Shown here: positions 44,841-55,913 of the stretch, piece by piece
Layout of the letters: each line of letters begins with the position of its first letter
Numbering within the stretch: position 1 is the first letter of the stretch
NCBI GenBank assembly: GCA_951394405.1
Contig: OX596341.1
Location: 2,914,001-2,978,000, forward strand
Source: Coprinellus micaceus
Lineage: Eukaryota; Basidiomycota; Agaricomycetes; Agaricales; Psathyrellaceae
Direction of reading: 5' to 3'
Length of the DNA stretch: 64,000 nucleotides
The notes under the pieces: model-generated
What the model was told of the DNA's origin: nothing
Databases searched by the model: none
Seen by the model: only the letters and a program-made list of their open reading frames with translations
Made by a program: the position numbers and the translations under genes

Positions 44841-46410
44841 GTTGAATGAGCCGCACAGATTAGTCTCAAGTGGTGGCGCGCGCATGCGCTCCGATTGACG
44901 AGTCGCGACGATCCCCCATGAGGGGGTAATCTCATGGGCAGCTTAGTCCTGTCGATCAAATATCTCGGTGGATGGTTGTAGGTCCACGCTGAGGACCCTC
45001 TGAAGTGCTTCACTTGCTCGTTCAAGTCTTCAACTAACGGCGAGAGAGTGCCAGCCGGAAGGCAGAGCGTCCTCGAGAGCCGCGGCTCCACTTTCTGGCA
45101 GCGATCATTCACACCCCTCGCGCAGATATCGGCCGACTGGTGCATTCGAGGGCCAAGTAAACAGCTGAAAGGCGAAGAGAAGGAAGACCGGGTTGCATGT
45201 GCAATACCCCGACTGTTATCTCCTGAGCGCACGCGGTTCAAAAACTATGTAAGGACCGTGCGCGTCAGCATGGAGTGACAACATGGCTTGTGAGTCCGTG
45301 TGAATCGGATATCCAAGAATTATTCGTTGAGCAACGGAGTTCCGTCCTCGCCACAGGGTTATCAAAGCCTGTCATAGCTTCCAACATTCCCCTCCCTAAC
45401 CCGTTGGGCGCTTAACGATCCTCGGCCAGCCGGCGATCTGCCGGCGATGACCGGGCACTCGGCAGCATCGCCGATCAATATCCAACCACTCAAATCAACT
45501 CTCCTCTGACGTCCATGTCGAACCTCGTCGTATCGATACCCAGGCGCGAAGAACAGCAGGCCATATGAACTCTGTTTTGACAAGATGATCTACGAACTCT
45601 CCAAGCGCAAACGACCTTCGATTCGTCATAAAACATCTTCTTCAACCCGTTTATTGTGAAATACCAAGAGCATGAAGCATGATGAGCAGGTGGGAGGAAG
45701 CTCATAACTGCGGTTGCTTTCACCGCATCCATGCGATACATTGTGAACCCGAAACTCGGTTTGTGTGTACGCGACGCGACCAAGTCCTCCCAGGAACGGG
45801 TGTTAGGAACGACGAACGGCATTGTGGCACTGGCAGGAGGCATGCGGGTTCTATCGTGCTATACCACGAGTTGTGAGTCTTCCTAGGTCTTCCTTCATAG
45901 TTATCAGGGGATTGTGCGTTGGCTAAGACTAAGGAAGTAATCTTATCGACAGTGGGTAGTCGCCAAGGACAGCTGGGGAGGACCTTGGCGGTGGCTTCTG
46001 CGGGAACCCGATGCTACGAACAGGGGCACCCGATAGAAAGTACGGCCTACCTTACCGTTCCAGAGGACCTGGTTGTTCGCCAAGTGGCCATGGAGCCTCT
46101 CACTCTGAGGTCCCGTTCGTTTCGGTTTCATTGTCGCTGAGGAGCACACATCGGGAGTGAAGTTCAGTTTCCTTCACGATTCAGTGGGCTTCTTCGTCGA
46201 GAGGCAGGAACTACTTATGGGGTGGGTATCTCGAGGGAGTTACCCGCATCCGGGGTATAGTCGGGTGAGTGCTGGTGAGTTCCCAATGTGGGGTACCGCA
46301 AGCGGCTGAGCGTGCTTCTTTCCTCGCTCTCGGTTAGGTCACTGCAATGCGCCTCGAAACCAGGCTCCTCCTGGGATATATACCCGATGACGACGGTTTT
46401 CTTCTCTCGG
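44841..46410. other. intergenic stretch without a supported gene
   Basis: A minus-strand frame at 45490-45843 (117 codons, MPPASATMPFVVPNTRSW start) looks mildly protein-like but has no domain, no clear splice partners and antisense competition. Nothing else is supportable. Confidence 0.35.
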
Positions 46411-46416
46411 TATAAA
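46411..46416 (+). promoter_or_regulatory. TATA box of the first subtilisin gene
   Basis: The word tataaa in the context ctcggtataaaggggagg, 82 nt before the last base ahead of the ATG at 46498, fits a strong fungal core promoter. Confidence 0.55.
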
Positions 46417-46497
46417 GGGGAGGAACCTGCGCCATAATTCAGCATCTACCCTCCAGTAGATTTCTCTTCCCCTCAATTTCGAGCACTCTAATCCAAG

Positions 46498-47833
46498 ATG
46501 CGCCTCTTCCGTACCTTTGCCACCCTCCTGACCCTCGCCGTTGCGGCTTCCGCTCTCGCCACTCCCTCTCCCCTCAAGGTCGTCGAGAGGTCCCACGGCG
46601 AAGTCTCTGGCAAGCATATCATCAGGTTCAAGAAGGGTGTCACCATGGGGGGCTGGATGGGCCGCTTCAAGAAGGGAACAAACGCTGTCAAGTTTGACAT
46701 CATCAATGGTATTGCTCGTGAGTATAGTATCATCTAATTCAACCGGCTTTCCGACTGTTAACATGTACCTTTTCTTCAGTCGAGCTCGACGACGACGAGC
46801 TCACCGCTCTCCGCGCGTCGGATGAGGTTGACTCCATTGCTGACGATCCGATCATGTACGCCTTCGCTTCCCAGTAAGTCCTAGCTCATTTGTCCTCCAC
46901 GAGCTCCCCCTAACCCTGCCATCGAATAGGACCAATGCTACCTGGGGCCTACAGCGCATTACCCAAGCTGGCGCTCTGAGCAACCAGAATGCAGCGGGCA
47001 GGACCTTCGGCTACACTTACGACAACGCCGCTGGCGCTGGCGTCGACGTCTACGTTGTTGACACTGGTGTCCTCACCACGCACAGGGAGTTCGGCGGCCG
47101 TGCCAGGTGGGGTACCTCCTACGTCGGCGAGACGAGGGATGGTAACGGCCACGGTACTCACTGTGCTGGGACCGTCGCTTCGTTCACGTACGGTGTTGCT
47201 AAGAAGGCGAACATCATCGCCGTCCAGGTTCTTTCTTCCTCTGGCTCTGGTGCTACCTCTGGCATGTGAGTTTCTGCTTTTGTTAGTTCGAAAGATGTTG
47301 GCTGATTTATTTTTCATAGCATCTCCGGCCTCAACTGGGTCGCCACCCAAGCCAGGGCTTCCGGCCGCCCCTCCGTCGTCTCTATGTCCCTCGGTGGAAC
47401 CGCCTCTACCTCCCTCGATAGTGCAATCGCCACTCTGACTGCTGCTGGCATCCACGTAGTTGTCGCCGCCGGTAACTCCAACGTCAACGCCGCAAATACC
47501 TCCCCCGCCCGCGCTGCCTCTGCAATCACCGTCGGCGCTTCCACTGTCACCGATGTCCGTGCCACCTATTCCAACTATGGTTCCGTAGTCGACGTTTTCG
47601 CCCCTGGTACTGCCATTATCTCTACCTGGATCGGTACCTCCAACACGGCTACGAACTCGATCTCCGGAACGTCCATGGCCACCCCCCATGTTGCTGGTGT
47701 CGTTGCGTACCTTATTTCGAGGGATGGGAACGTTACCCCGGCTGCGATGCAGACCAAAATTAAGAGCCTCTCCACCAAGAATGCTCTTACTGGCATTCCA
47801 TCTGGCACCGTCAACAGCCTCCTCCGTATCTAA
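46498..47833 (+). CDS. secreted S8A subtilisin (proteinase K-like), paralogue 1, 387 aa
   Basis: Exons 46498-46717, 46780-46873, 46930-47265 and 47320-47833 join in phase. A signal peptide of about 21 residues (MRLFRTFATLLTLAVAASAL start) is followed by an I9-type propeptide (KHIIRFKKG ... DPIMYAFASQ, to about 105) that folds and inhibits the enzyme. The catalytic domain has Asp in YVVDTGV (about 149), His in GHGTHCAG (about 179) and Ser in [12 protein letters not shown] (about 335). The Cys after the catalytic His and the AGNSN oxyanion segment are typical of the proteinase K group. It should be an extracellular serine peptidase for protein breakdown. Two paralogues lie within 8 kb. Confidence 0.93.
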
Positions 47834-49740
47834 CAGGAGTAGAATGTAGAATGAGTTCTATAGCAACGATTCCCATGAAGAAATCCCGTCCTTTACCCGT
47901 CCTCTCTTCCCAAACCTTCATCGGGCTGTCTTAGTCGTGATTCTACCTGAAGTAGCCAACCAACGCCCGATCTCCACTGCCGGTCGAATCGGAGAGCGGG
48001 CTCGAGCGCAACTCGAGCGGAGCACCACTGATGAGCGCTTATGCACGCGTGAGAATAGCTTTCCCTTTTTGCTAGCAATTCGTCACCGCTGGTGGCCCAG
48101 AGAAACCTCTCCTCATCACCACGACCCGCTGTGCTCACCGTCTTCGACGATACGATGCCGATAGGTACTCGGCTCAAAGGCTTACAGGTGAAACGAGGCC
48201 ATACGGGAAGATTTTGACGAGCTTAATTGTCGCCTCAAGCTCGCAGCTCTCTAGAACGGGTGGAACCAACGGGGAAGGAAGGCGCCAACGAACCCGGGAG
48301 AAGCGATGTGAGGGTACAAGGGGATCTTGTTAGGACTGTCAGAGAAGCAGCAAGTGCGTTTTCGCCCTCATCCTTGGAGATGTGCCCCTAAACCAATCGC
48401 TGGTACTCAATGATTGGGTCTTCCATTCGCGACCTGTGCCCCATGGGCCAATATGACGGCTTAGGGGCCTCAATGGCCTCGAGAACGATGTTATGGAGAA
48501 TCCAGTCCTGCTTTATTGTACACCCCCGATCACTAGAGCCGTCGGGTGAACTATCGTCCATGAAAGTTCGGGTTGAGCTGTTAATTGGGGGGAAGGGGCC
48601 TCCCTTTGTTTTGATCCTTGCGTAGCTCGCGACGTGTGGTATTGAGTACCCTTCCGGATGTCTTCCAGAGATGCTGATGAATTGCGCCATCCAGGTCCGT
48701 TCTGTCTTCGAAGCATGCCTCGTTCTTCAGACAGTCCCACAGCGGTGCCGGCTTACGCCCGTTTTCCAGCGCTGCCGACTCAACTATTCACAGTGCCGTT
48801 CTAGAAACGGAAGAAGGACTGGCACTTTGAGAGCTCTTCTTCGAAGATGAAGCAAGCATCCGTTATCGAGCAGGGGCAGGTGGTGCCTACCATGCGACTA
48901 TACGTCGCTTGGTCTCTCACCCGGCCGCCACTCGAACGCTGTCGAACCCATATTCTGCGTTACCTTGAGTTCGTACCGTCCACTGACCAGGAGACCATAT
49001 GGGTTAAAGAGTCAATAGCCTTCTTGAATTGCGAAATGGACATTTCTATCTCATGCCCAGAAGTCGTGAAGACGAGATCTGACGGCCGCTACCTGGGAGT
49101 GAGTCTTCTCTACTTGCTATCATTGAGGATGTCGTGCTCAACATAGATCTTATCGAAAGGTAGGCACATGTACACCCCACTCACAAGACTCCAAGCGAAT
49201 AAGCAAGAGAAGCCATGCCGTAAGAGGCATTCCCCTCCATCCGACCAGTGCTTGGGCCGCTGCACCACCCTTCGGAGCGAAGCCCTGAACGGGGTGCTGT
49301 GCGTCGCGCCCGTGGTACCAGCGGGAGATCAGCTATTTTAAACTCGCAACTACTGCCCAAATAGCTTCTCGGATATTATCTGGACTAACTCCACTAAAGG
49401 TCGAAGCCCTTTAGAAGCACACCTGTGGATAGAACGTCGCCATTTCGCTACTATTGAAGGTGAGCAGACCCACGCGGACCGCTTTGTCGTCTTCATTCCT
49501 AATATGATGCGTACAGGACAGGGTGCTAGGCTTCTATGGGTTCTCTGAGATACCGACCTTCAGCCAAGACCTTAAACCATGCTTTCAGAAGATATTCCGT
49601 CATATTCAATAGCCGCTACCTGTACTTCGCTCACCTTAAAAGCTGGTTGATCCTCGCCTTGGATACAGCATCTACTAAGCCTCCTTTGCCTTGGTAGAAC
49701 TCCCCGAAGCTCTTCTTCAGCGCCCAGCAACCGAACCAAG
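47834..49740. other. intergenic between subtilisins 1 and 2
   Basis: Two frames look mildly protein-like: 48388-48690 on the minus strand (100 codons, MAQFISISGRHPEGY start) and 48847-49146 on the plus strand (99 codons). Neither has a domain or convincing splice sites. A tatttta-like word near 49332 is too far from the next start to assign. Confidence 0.35.
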
Positions 49741-51332
49741 ATGCGATTCTTCTCCACCCTCACTGCGTTCTTGACCCTCTCGCTCGCCAGTGTCGTTCTC
49801 GCTGGCCCGACGCCGCTCAAGACTGTTGAGCGATTCCAGGGCACAGAGACCTCCGGGAAGTTCATCGTCCAGTTCAAGAAGGGCGTCGTCCGCAAGAACT
49901 GGCTCAGCAAGCTCAGCAAGGGCAGCAAGGCCGCGAGCTGGGACCTCATTAACGGTATCGCCGGTATGTCCGCTTTGATCACATACCGTCATCTTCGAAG
50001 CTTGACTAACCGAGGCATGTTTTCCCGATTAGTCGACGTCGACGAGGCTGAACTTAACGAGCTCCGTGCATCTGCCGATGTCGAGTCCATCAGCGAGGAT
50101 CCTCTTATGAGTATCTTCGCCACCCAGTAGGTTATCCCCATTGTCTTTCTGCCGGCCGGTCACTCAACTCCCGAACCCTTCCTGTTTAGAACGAATGCCA
50201 CCTGGGGTCTTCAGAGGATCACTCAAACCGGTGCCCTCTCCAACCAGAATGCTGCTGCCACCACCTTCACCTACACTTACGACGACTCGGCCGGCGAAGG
50301 CGTGGATATCTACATTGTCGACACGGGTGTTCTCACAACCCACAGGGAGTTCGGAGGTCGTGCTCGCTGGGGTACCTCCTTCGTTGGTACTTCCTCTGAT
50401 GGCCATGGCCACGGCACTCATGTCGCCGGTACTGCCGCGGGAACCACTTACGGTGTCGCCAAGGTATGAGCCCATGGTCCCGTGCTTTACAATGTCGGCT
50501 TACGGGTACCCTGTCATTGTAGAAAGCGAACATCATTGCTGTCCAGGTCCTGAACTCGTCCGGTTCCGGCTCAACCAGTGGAATGTTTGTCTATTCTAAC
50601 CTTTGAATACGTTGCTGAAAGCTGATCGATCCTCCAGCGTCTCCGGTCTCAACTGGGTTCTCACTCAGGCTCGCTCTTCTGGTCGTCCTTCCATCGTCTC
50701 CATGTCTCTCGGCGGTACCGCTGCGACTTCCCTCGACAACGCCGTAGCCTCCGTATGTTGTTTTCACTACTCATTGCCGCCCTTTTCTGACAATCTCCCC
50801 TGTTATCCGATTAGTTGACCTCCGCCGGAGTCCATGTCATCGTTGCAGCTGGCAACTCGAACACCAACGCCGCAAACACGTCCCCAGCTCGCGCTCCCTC
50901 CGCCATCACTGTTGGTGCTACCACTGTTGGTGATGCTCGCGCTTCGTACTCCAACTACGGCGCTGTCGTCGATGTTTTCGGCCCTGGATCCAACGTGATC
51001 TCTTCCTGGATCGGCAGCAGCAACACTGTACGTACCTCTTGCTCCGTATGTTAGTGGCTGGCTGACAATGAGTTTTCGTGATATCTCAGGCGACCAACAG
51101 CATCTCTGGCACCTCCATGGCCACTCCCCACGTCGCTGGTGTCGTCGCATACTTGATCTCCAAGGACGGTAACCTTTCCCCTGCTGCGTTGGAGACCAAG
51201 ATTAAGAGCCTCTCCACCAAGAATGTTATCACCGGCATTCGTAAGTCTCCCTTCCTCTTCCAGGGACGCCTTTCCTGATGGTTCTCTCCATCTGTAGCGT
51301 CTGGCACTGTCAACAACCTTGTCCACATCTAA
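49741..51332 (+). CDS. secreted S8A subtilisin, paralogue 2, 388 aa, eight exons
   Basis: Exons 49741-49963, 50033-50126, 50190-50463, 50523-50584, 50638-50752, 50815-51027, 51090-51240 and 51298-51332 join in phase. It has a signal peptide, an I9 propeptide ([11 protein letters not shown]) and a catalytic triad in YIVDTGV (about D150), GHGTHVAG (about H180) and [12 protein letters not shown] (about S336). It shares the three intron positions of paralogue 1 and has four more, so introns were gained here or lost in the others. The residue after the His block is Val, where paralogues 1 and 3 have Cys, which suggests changed thiol sensitivity. Extracellular peptidase. Confidence 0.92.
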
Positions 51333-51561
51333 ACTATTCGTCTGGACAAAGACGATCGGGGCTTCCGACCCGCATGGTGATGGCAAATTGGTACGGAAAT
51401 ACGAATATGTATAAACGCTCTTTACGAGTCGCTGGATTTTCTTTGTTTCATCGCTAGCTGCGCATTTGCATTCAATGTATCGATAGATAACGTGAACAGC
51501 CCTTTGGATTCTCGGCCTCATGTACCAAATCGATCTCCGACGCCGCATATATGTAAGTACG

Positions 51562-52210
51562 ATGGTCACCCCTCACCCTTCCGTCCAGAATTGGTCTTCA
51601 AGCATAATCTCGACCTTCAGCACGACTTCAACCATGCAGCTCCCTTCGTCTTCGTCTGCGACGGTCCAGGAAGCGCGGAGAGATGACAACCCCGAAGTGT
51701 GGGAAGAGACTCGGACCGACGACGTGCGTTCCTTTCATGAAGTTCTTTCACCCATCCCTCTGGAAACCCTTTACTGAGAGGAACGGCCGAACTAGTATTT
51801 TAAAGGGCTTCCTGGCCAGTACGACCCAGTGACTTACACCCTGGACCCCGTACTACCAAGGTTGAATATCCGGGGGAAATGGGAGCGATGCACATTCCAT
51901 ATAGTCATGATAGACGCTTATCGGTGGACCGTCGATGGTGAGTAGACTGTGCTCCTCCCGTTCCCGGGTCAAGCTCATCTGACGATGTACTACCACAGGA
52001 GGGCTGGGTAAGCTTGGAAACACGCTCGTGCATCTATGGGGGATCTTTTCTTTGATAGCATCTATACTTATCGTCCTGACGGTTTGCGTGTCCTGGCGCC
52101 TGGGGAAGATCGAGCAGGACTCATATTTGTCCATTTCCTGGACCGAGGTTGCGTTGAAGGAGGACCGACGCTTTATTGTAGGGCCATTTTGTATATGCCT
52201 CTGTAGTTAG
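51562..52210 (+). CDS. small membrane protein of unknown family, about 171 aa
   Basis: Exons 51562-51723, 51796-51937 and 51999-52210 join in phase. The first exon is Ser/Thr-rich and ends acidic (NPEVWEETRTDD). The second reads YFKGLPGQYDPVTYTLDPVL and has several Trp. The third has a transmembrane helix (LVHLWGIFSLIASILIVLTV) and ends Cys-rich. The start could instead be the Met at 51634, giving 147 aa. I do not recognise the family. It lies between two subtilisins, starting 230 nt after paralogue 2, with no sign of a functional link. The clean phases and the change of composition at exon borders are the evidence that it is a gene. Confidence 0.45.
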
Positions 52211-53120
52211 TAGAAAGTGCTACATACACACCCAAAATGTCGAAACCAAGGCCCGTGCCTCGTGGCAACCCGTTATCCGTGCAATGAAATAGCTGGAGAC
52301 TGGTCACGAGTCTAGTCGACCCGGCCACCAGGTCCTGGCGATTTCACTATTTCCAGGTCCCCATAGGACACCCCTATACTTATGCTGCCCGGTCGCCGAG
52401 GTCCGATCCTAAAGCGCCAAAATAGACAAAATTCGTCGTGACCCCTCCGTCACGTTTGACCCAAAATCATCGGAATCGAACTGCAGAGCTCGAGGCCTCT
52501 GGCTCGATCAAGGTATACGCAGCGGTTGGCGTGAAAAGCTTCCTAAGTAGAAACAAAGAGGGAGGGACCAAAATCGAAGGACTATGCGGGGAATTGGCGC
52601 GTCTCGATACGCCCGATGAGCGTCAATGGATAATGGCGGTTTCAAGGTGAGGGCCGTAGATGCATCTATTCCCTCTATCCCTCCGTTACTGGAGCCAGGG
52701 GAACATGGCTGCCATCGAACGAGGCCGAGGCGCTTAGATGATGGGATTGGTCCCTCTCAATTGGCGTCGGGAATGGACGAACAAAATGACTAGGGATCCA
52801 CTCGGCATCATACCCTTTGAACTTTTGAAGGCATAGGAGTCGTCAGGCGGAGCGAACTTGGGACCCAGGGGGAGACAGTTCAAAATAGACATCCCTGCCC
52901 AACCGTCGACGAACGACTAGAGGCGCTGAAGCATCTCGATTATCTCCAAGAGTCGGAACATGATGAATGTTCAAGGATATCAGTTAGGAAAATGAAAAAG
53001 TCGTTGTGGGGTTGAGCCACTGACAGAAGGCGATTCGAGGGCAATGGATTTGGTGTTTACTTCGTAAGACTTGGTGGTACACGTACATACAATCCTCGAT
53101 CCTACATTGTACTTGACTAC
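52211..53120. other. intergenic between small membrane gene and subtilisin 3
   Basis: Only short frames (largest 52438-52650, 70 codons, no domain). The right end is the 3' flank of subtilisin 3. Confidence 0.4.
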
Positions 53121-54450
53121 TCAAATGTGAAGGAGGTAGTTGACGGTGCCAGAGGGAACGCTGGTGAGAGCGTTCTTGGTAGAGAGACTCTGGAGCTTGG
53201 TCGCCAGGGCGGCAGGGGTGACATTACCATCCTTGGAGATGAGGTAGGCGGCGACACCAGCGACGTGGGGAGTGGCCATAGAGGTACCCGAGATCGAGTT
53301 CGTAGCAGTGTTGGAGCTGCCGATCCAAGTCGAGATGATGGAGCTACCGGGGCCGAAGACGTCGACGACGGAGCCGTAGTTGGAGTAGGAGGCGCGGGCA
53401 TCGGCGACGGTGCTGGCACCAACAGTGATGGCAGAGGGGGCACGGGCGGGGGAGGTGCTCGCGGCGTCGACGTTGGAGTTACCGGCAGCGACAACGACGT
53501 GGACACCAGCAGCGGTCAGGGTGGCAACAGCGCTGTCGAGGGAGGTGGAGGCAGATCCGCCGAGGGACATGGAGACGATAGAAGGACGACCGGAAGCCTG
53601 GGCCTGGGTGGCGACCCAGTTGAGGCCGGAGATGCTAGTGAATATATTAGACAACGAGTCAGGGCTGGGGAAGATCCAACTCACATTCCAGAAGTAGCAC
53701 CAGATCCAGAGGAGGAGAGCACCTGAACGGCGATGATGTTCGCCTTCTTGGCGACGCCGTAAGTGAACGAGGCAATGGTTCCAGCGCAGTGGGTGCCGTG
53801 ACCGTGACCGTCGGTAGTCTCACCGACGTAGGAGATACCCCACCTAGCACGACCACCGAACTCGACGTGGGTGGTGAGGACACCGGTGTCGAGGACGTAG
53901 ACATCGACACCAGCACCGGCAGCATCATTGTAGGCGTAAGTGAAGGAGGTGCCGGCGGCATTCTGGTTGCTCAGGGCAGCGGTCTGGGTGATACGCTGCA
54001 AGCTCCAGGTGGCGTTGGTCCTAGAATATGAGATGGATTAGCTCAGAGTGTAAAGAGCTCGAGACAAGACAGCGACTTACTGGGTGGCGAAGGCGTGCAT
54101 AATGGGGTCCTCAGCAATGGACTCGACCTCACCAGAGGCACGAAGAGTGTTGAGTTCATCGTCGGTGAGCTCGACTGCATGAACGAATGAGTATTGGAGA
54201 TGTGTGGCAAGTTAACAATATGCGACGTACGAGCAATACCGTTGATGATGTCAAACTTGGCAGCCTTGGAGCCCTTCGTGAGCCTGTTGATCCAAGGCCT
54301 GGTGGCGACACCCTTCTTGAACTTGATGATGTGCTTGCCGGAGACTTCGCCGTTGGACCTCTCGACGACTTTGAGGGGAGAAGGAGCAGCAAGAGCGGAA
54401 CCCGCGATGGACAGGGTCAAGAAGGTAGCGAGGGTGTTGAAGAAACGCAT
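53121..54450 (-). CDS. secreted S8A subtilisin, paralogue 3, 387 aa
   Basis: Exons 54450-54231, 54174-54081, 54020-53685 and 53634-53121 have exactly the same lengths as those of paralogue 1 (220, 94, 336, 514 nt), so the two are close duplicates in opposite orientation. It has a signal peptide (MRFFNTLATFLTLSIAGSAL start), an I9 propeptide (KHIIKFKKG) and a triad in YVLDTGV (about D149), GHGTHCAG (about H179) and [12 protein letters not shown] (about S335). Extracellular peptidase. Long antisense frames across it (for example 53127-53726) come from codon bias and are not genes. Confidence 0.93.
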
Positions 54451-54527
54451 CTTGGCTCAGGTGCTCGAAGTCGAGGAGGGGAAGTCTACTGGGGTTGTAG
54501 ATGCGGAATGAGAGTATATGTTGCTGC

Positions 54528-54535
54528 CTTTTATC
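54528..54535 (-). promoter_or_regulatory. TATA-like box of subtilisin 3
   Basis: The minus strand reads ggataaaa about 80 nt before the ATG at 54450, at the same distance as the tataaa of subtilisin 1. Confidence 0.4.
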
Positions 54536-55913
54536 CTCAAGAAGGACAACATCCGGGGCCTTGGACAAGTGTGGCCCATTGGGAGTGCAAGGCTTCTGAA
54601 AGCGTGGTGGGTTCTCTTGGATTCCCTCTGCACCTGGGTGTGAGCGTTGGATAGCAGATTATTTTTAGCACCAGGATAGAGCAACAAACGGGCGTCCGGA
54701 AAGGCTAAATTGGGAATCAGCACAACTTTCAGGCGACGACAGAAACCATGCGGGTGGGTCCACCTTCGACACCTACGCGATAAGGGACTCGTTTTGGGCA
54801 ACAGTGACCGTGTTGTCGGCCAATAATCACTACGCCCTCGAGCGGACGCTACTTCCGGTCGGGCGCACCGCCGCAACGACTGGAGTGCGCGGATTACGGT
54901 GAGGGGAACGAGCAATCACCGTCAGGGTACTCCTTGACTACGCCTTGACTGTTCTTGGCAAAGGCGCACAGACGACAGATCGCTACTCGTTTTTAGCTCC
55001 CCAGATAACAGTCACAGTGGAAGAAGCCTCACACCTTGTGGTCTATCGCGGTGGGTTCCTGGTATTATGGCGCAGAAGCGGTTACGAGACCTGGAAACCC
55101 TAGGTGCAGGAATCTCCAGACTAGCATGTGAGCCTGTCGTCTCGCACTTGCTCTTCCGCAGCAGCCGTTCAATTGAAGTGAAAGATCGTCCCAGGGACGG
55201 TAGGAGTGAGGGTAGATCGAATCCCTGGGGTGTTGGTGGTCTTGTACATCCGTGTTGCGTTGGAGCCACATACGACGATAGAAGGCGACGAGCACACGAG
55301 CTCATTGGGTTCCCCGCCCTGCAAAGTTGAGGCGTGCCACATGAATTTGGTGAAAGCAGCCGCGACGGAGGCTTCTTCAACCTAGCTATTCATCGTGCTT
55401 CATGGCTTCGAATTGCAAGAATAATTGAGTCAATAAAACGCGATTATCGAGTCGACTGGCGAATCGAGAGCGGTTCGCACTTGAAATCAACTTGAAACGA
55501 GTGCGTATGGCTTGGTTTCTTCTCCTCGGTTATGGTGCTAGCGAAGACTTAAAATGCAGCATGGTGGTCAGAGGCAAGAAGCAGGACGCGGCCAGTTAAG
55601 GAATCGAGGATCAAAGGTTCGGCAGGTTCGGCGGGGACAACCTTCGATGGGCGCTCACCTCCGAATAAGCTGGCGAGGTCTTGGGACCTTGTACATGTCA
55701 TTGACACCCTGTAAAGATGTCGGGAAGGGGTACACGGAGGGGTACAGACCCTTCCTGACAGAACGTTAACGATGAATCTGAACCCACGAAGTGGTATCGT
55801 ATACAAAAAGTGAATACATGAATACATGAGAATGCCGAAGGGTACGATACAGTAGAGACACAACGATGAATGAGAAATGGCAATGAACGTGGAGTAGAGC
55901 ATAATAGAAACTC
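54536..55913. other. intergenic region
   Basis: Promoter side of subtilisin 3 and 3' flank of the long membrane-protein gene. Frames up to 122 codons overlap in antisense and have no domains. Confidence 0.4.

Noticed and set aside
46949..47689. 246-codon minus-strand frame across subtilisin 1
   Set aside because: Antisense shadow of a GC-rich coding exon; repetitive Gly/Asp/Ser composition and no domain.
53127..53726. 199-codon plus-strand frame across subtilisin 3
   Set aside because: Same codon-bias shadow as in subtilisin 1; the opposite strand has a full catalytic triad.
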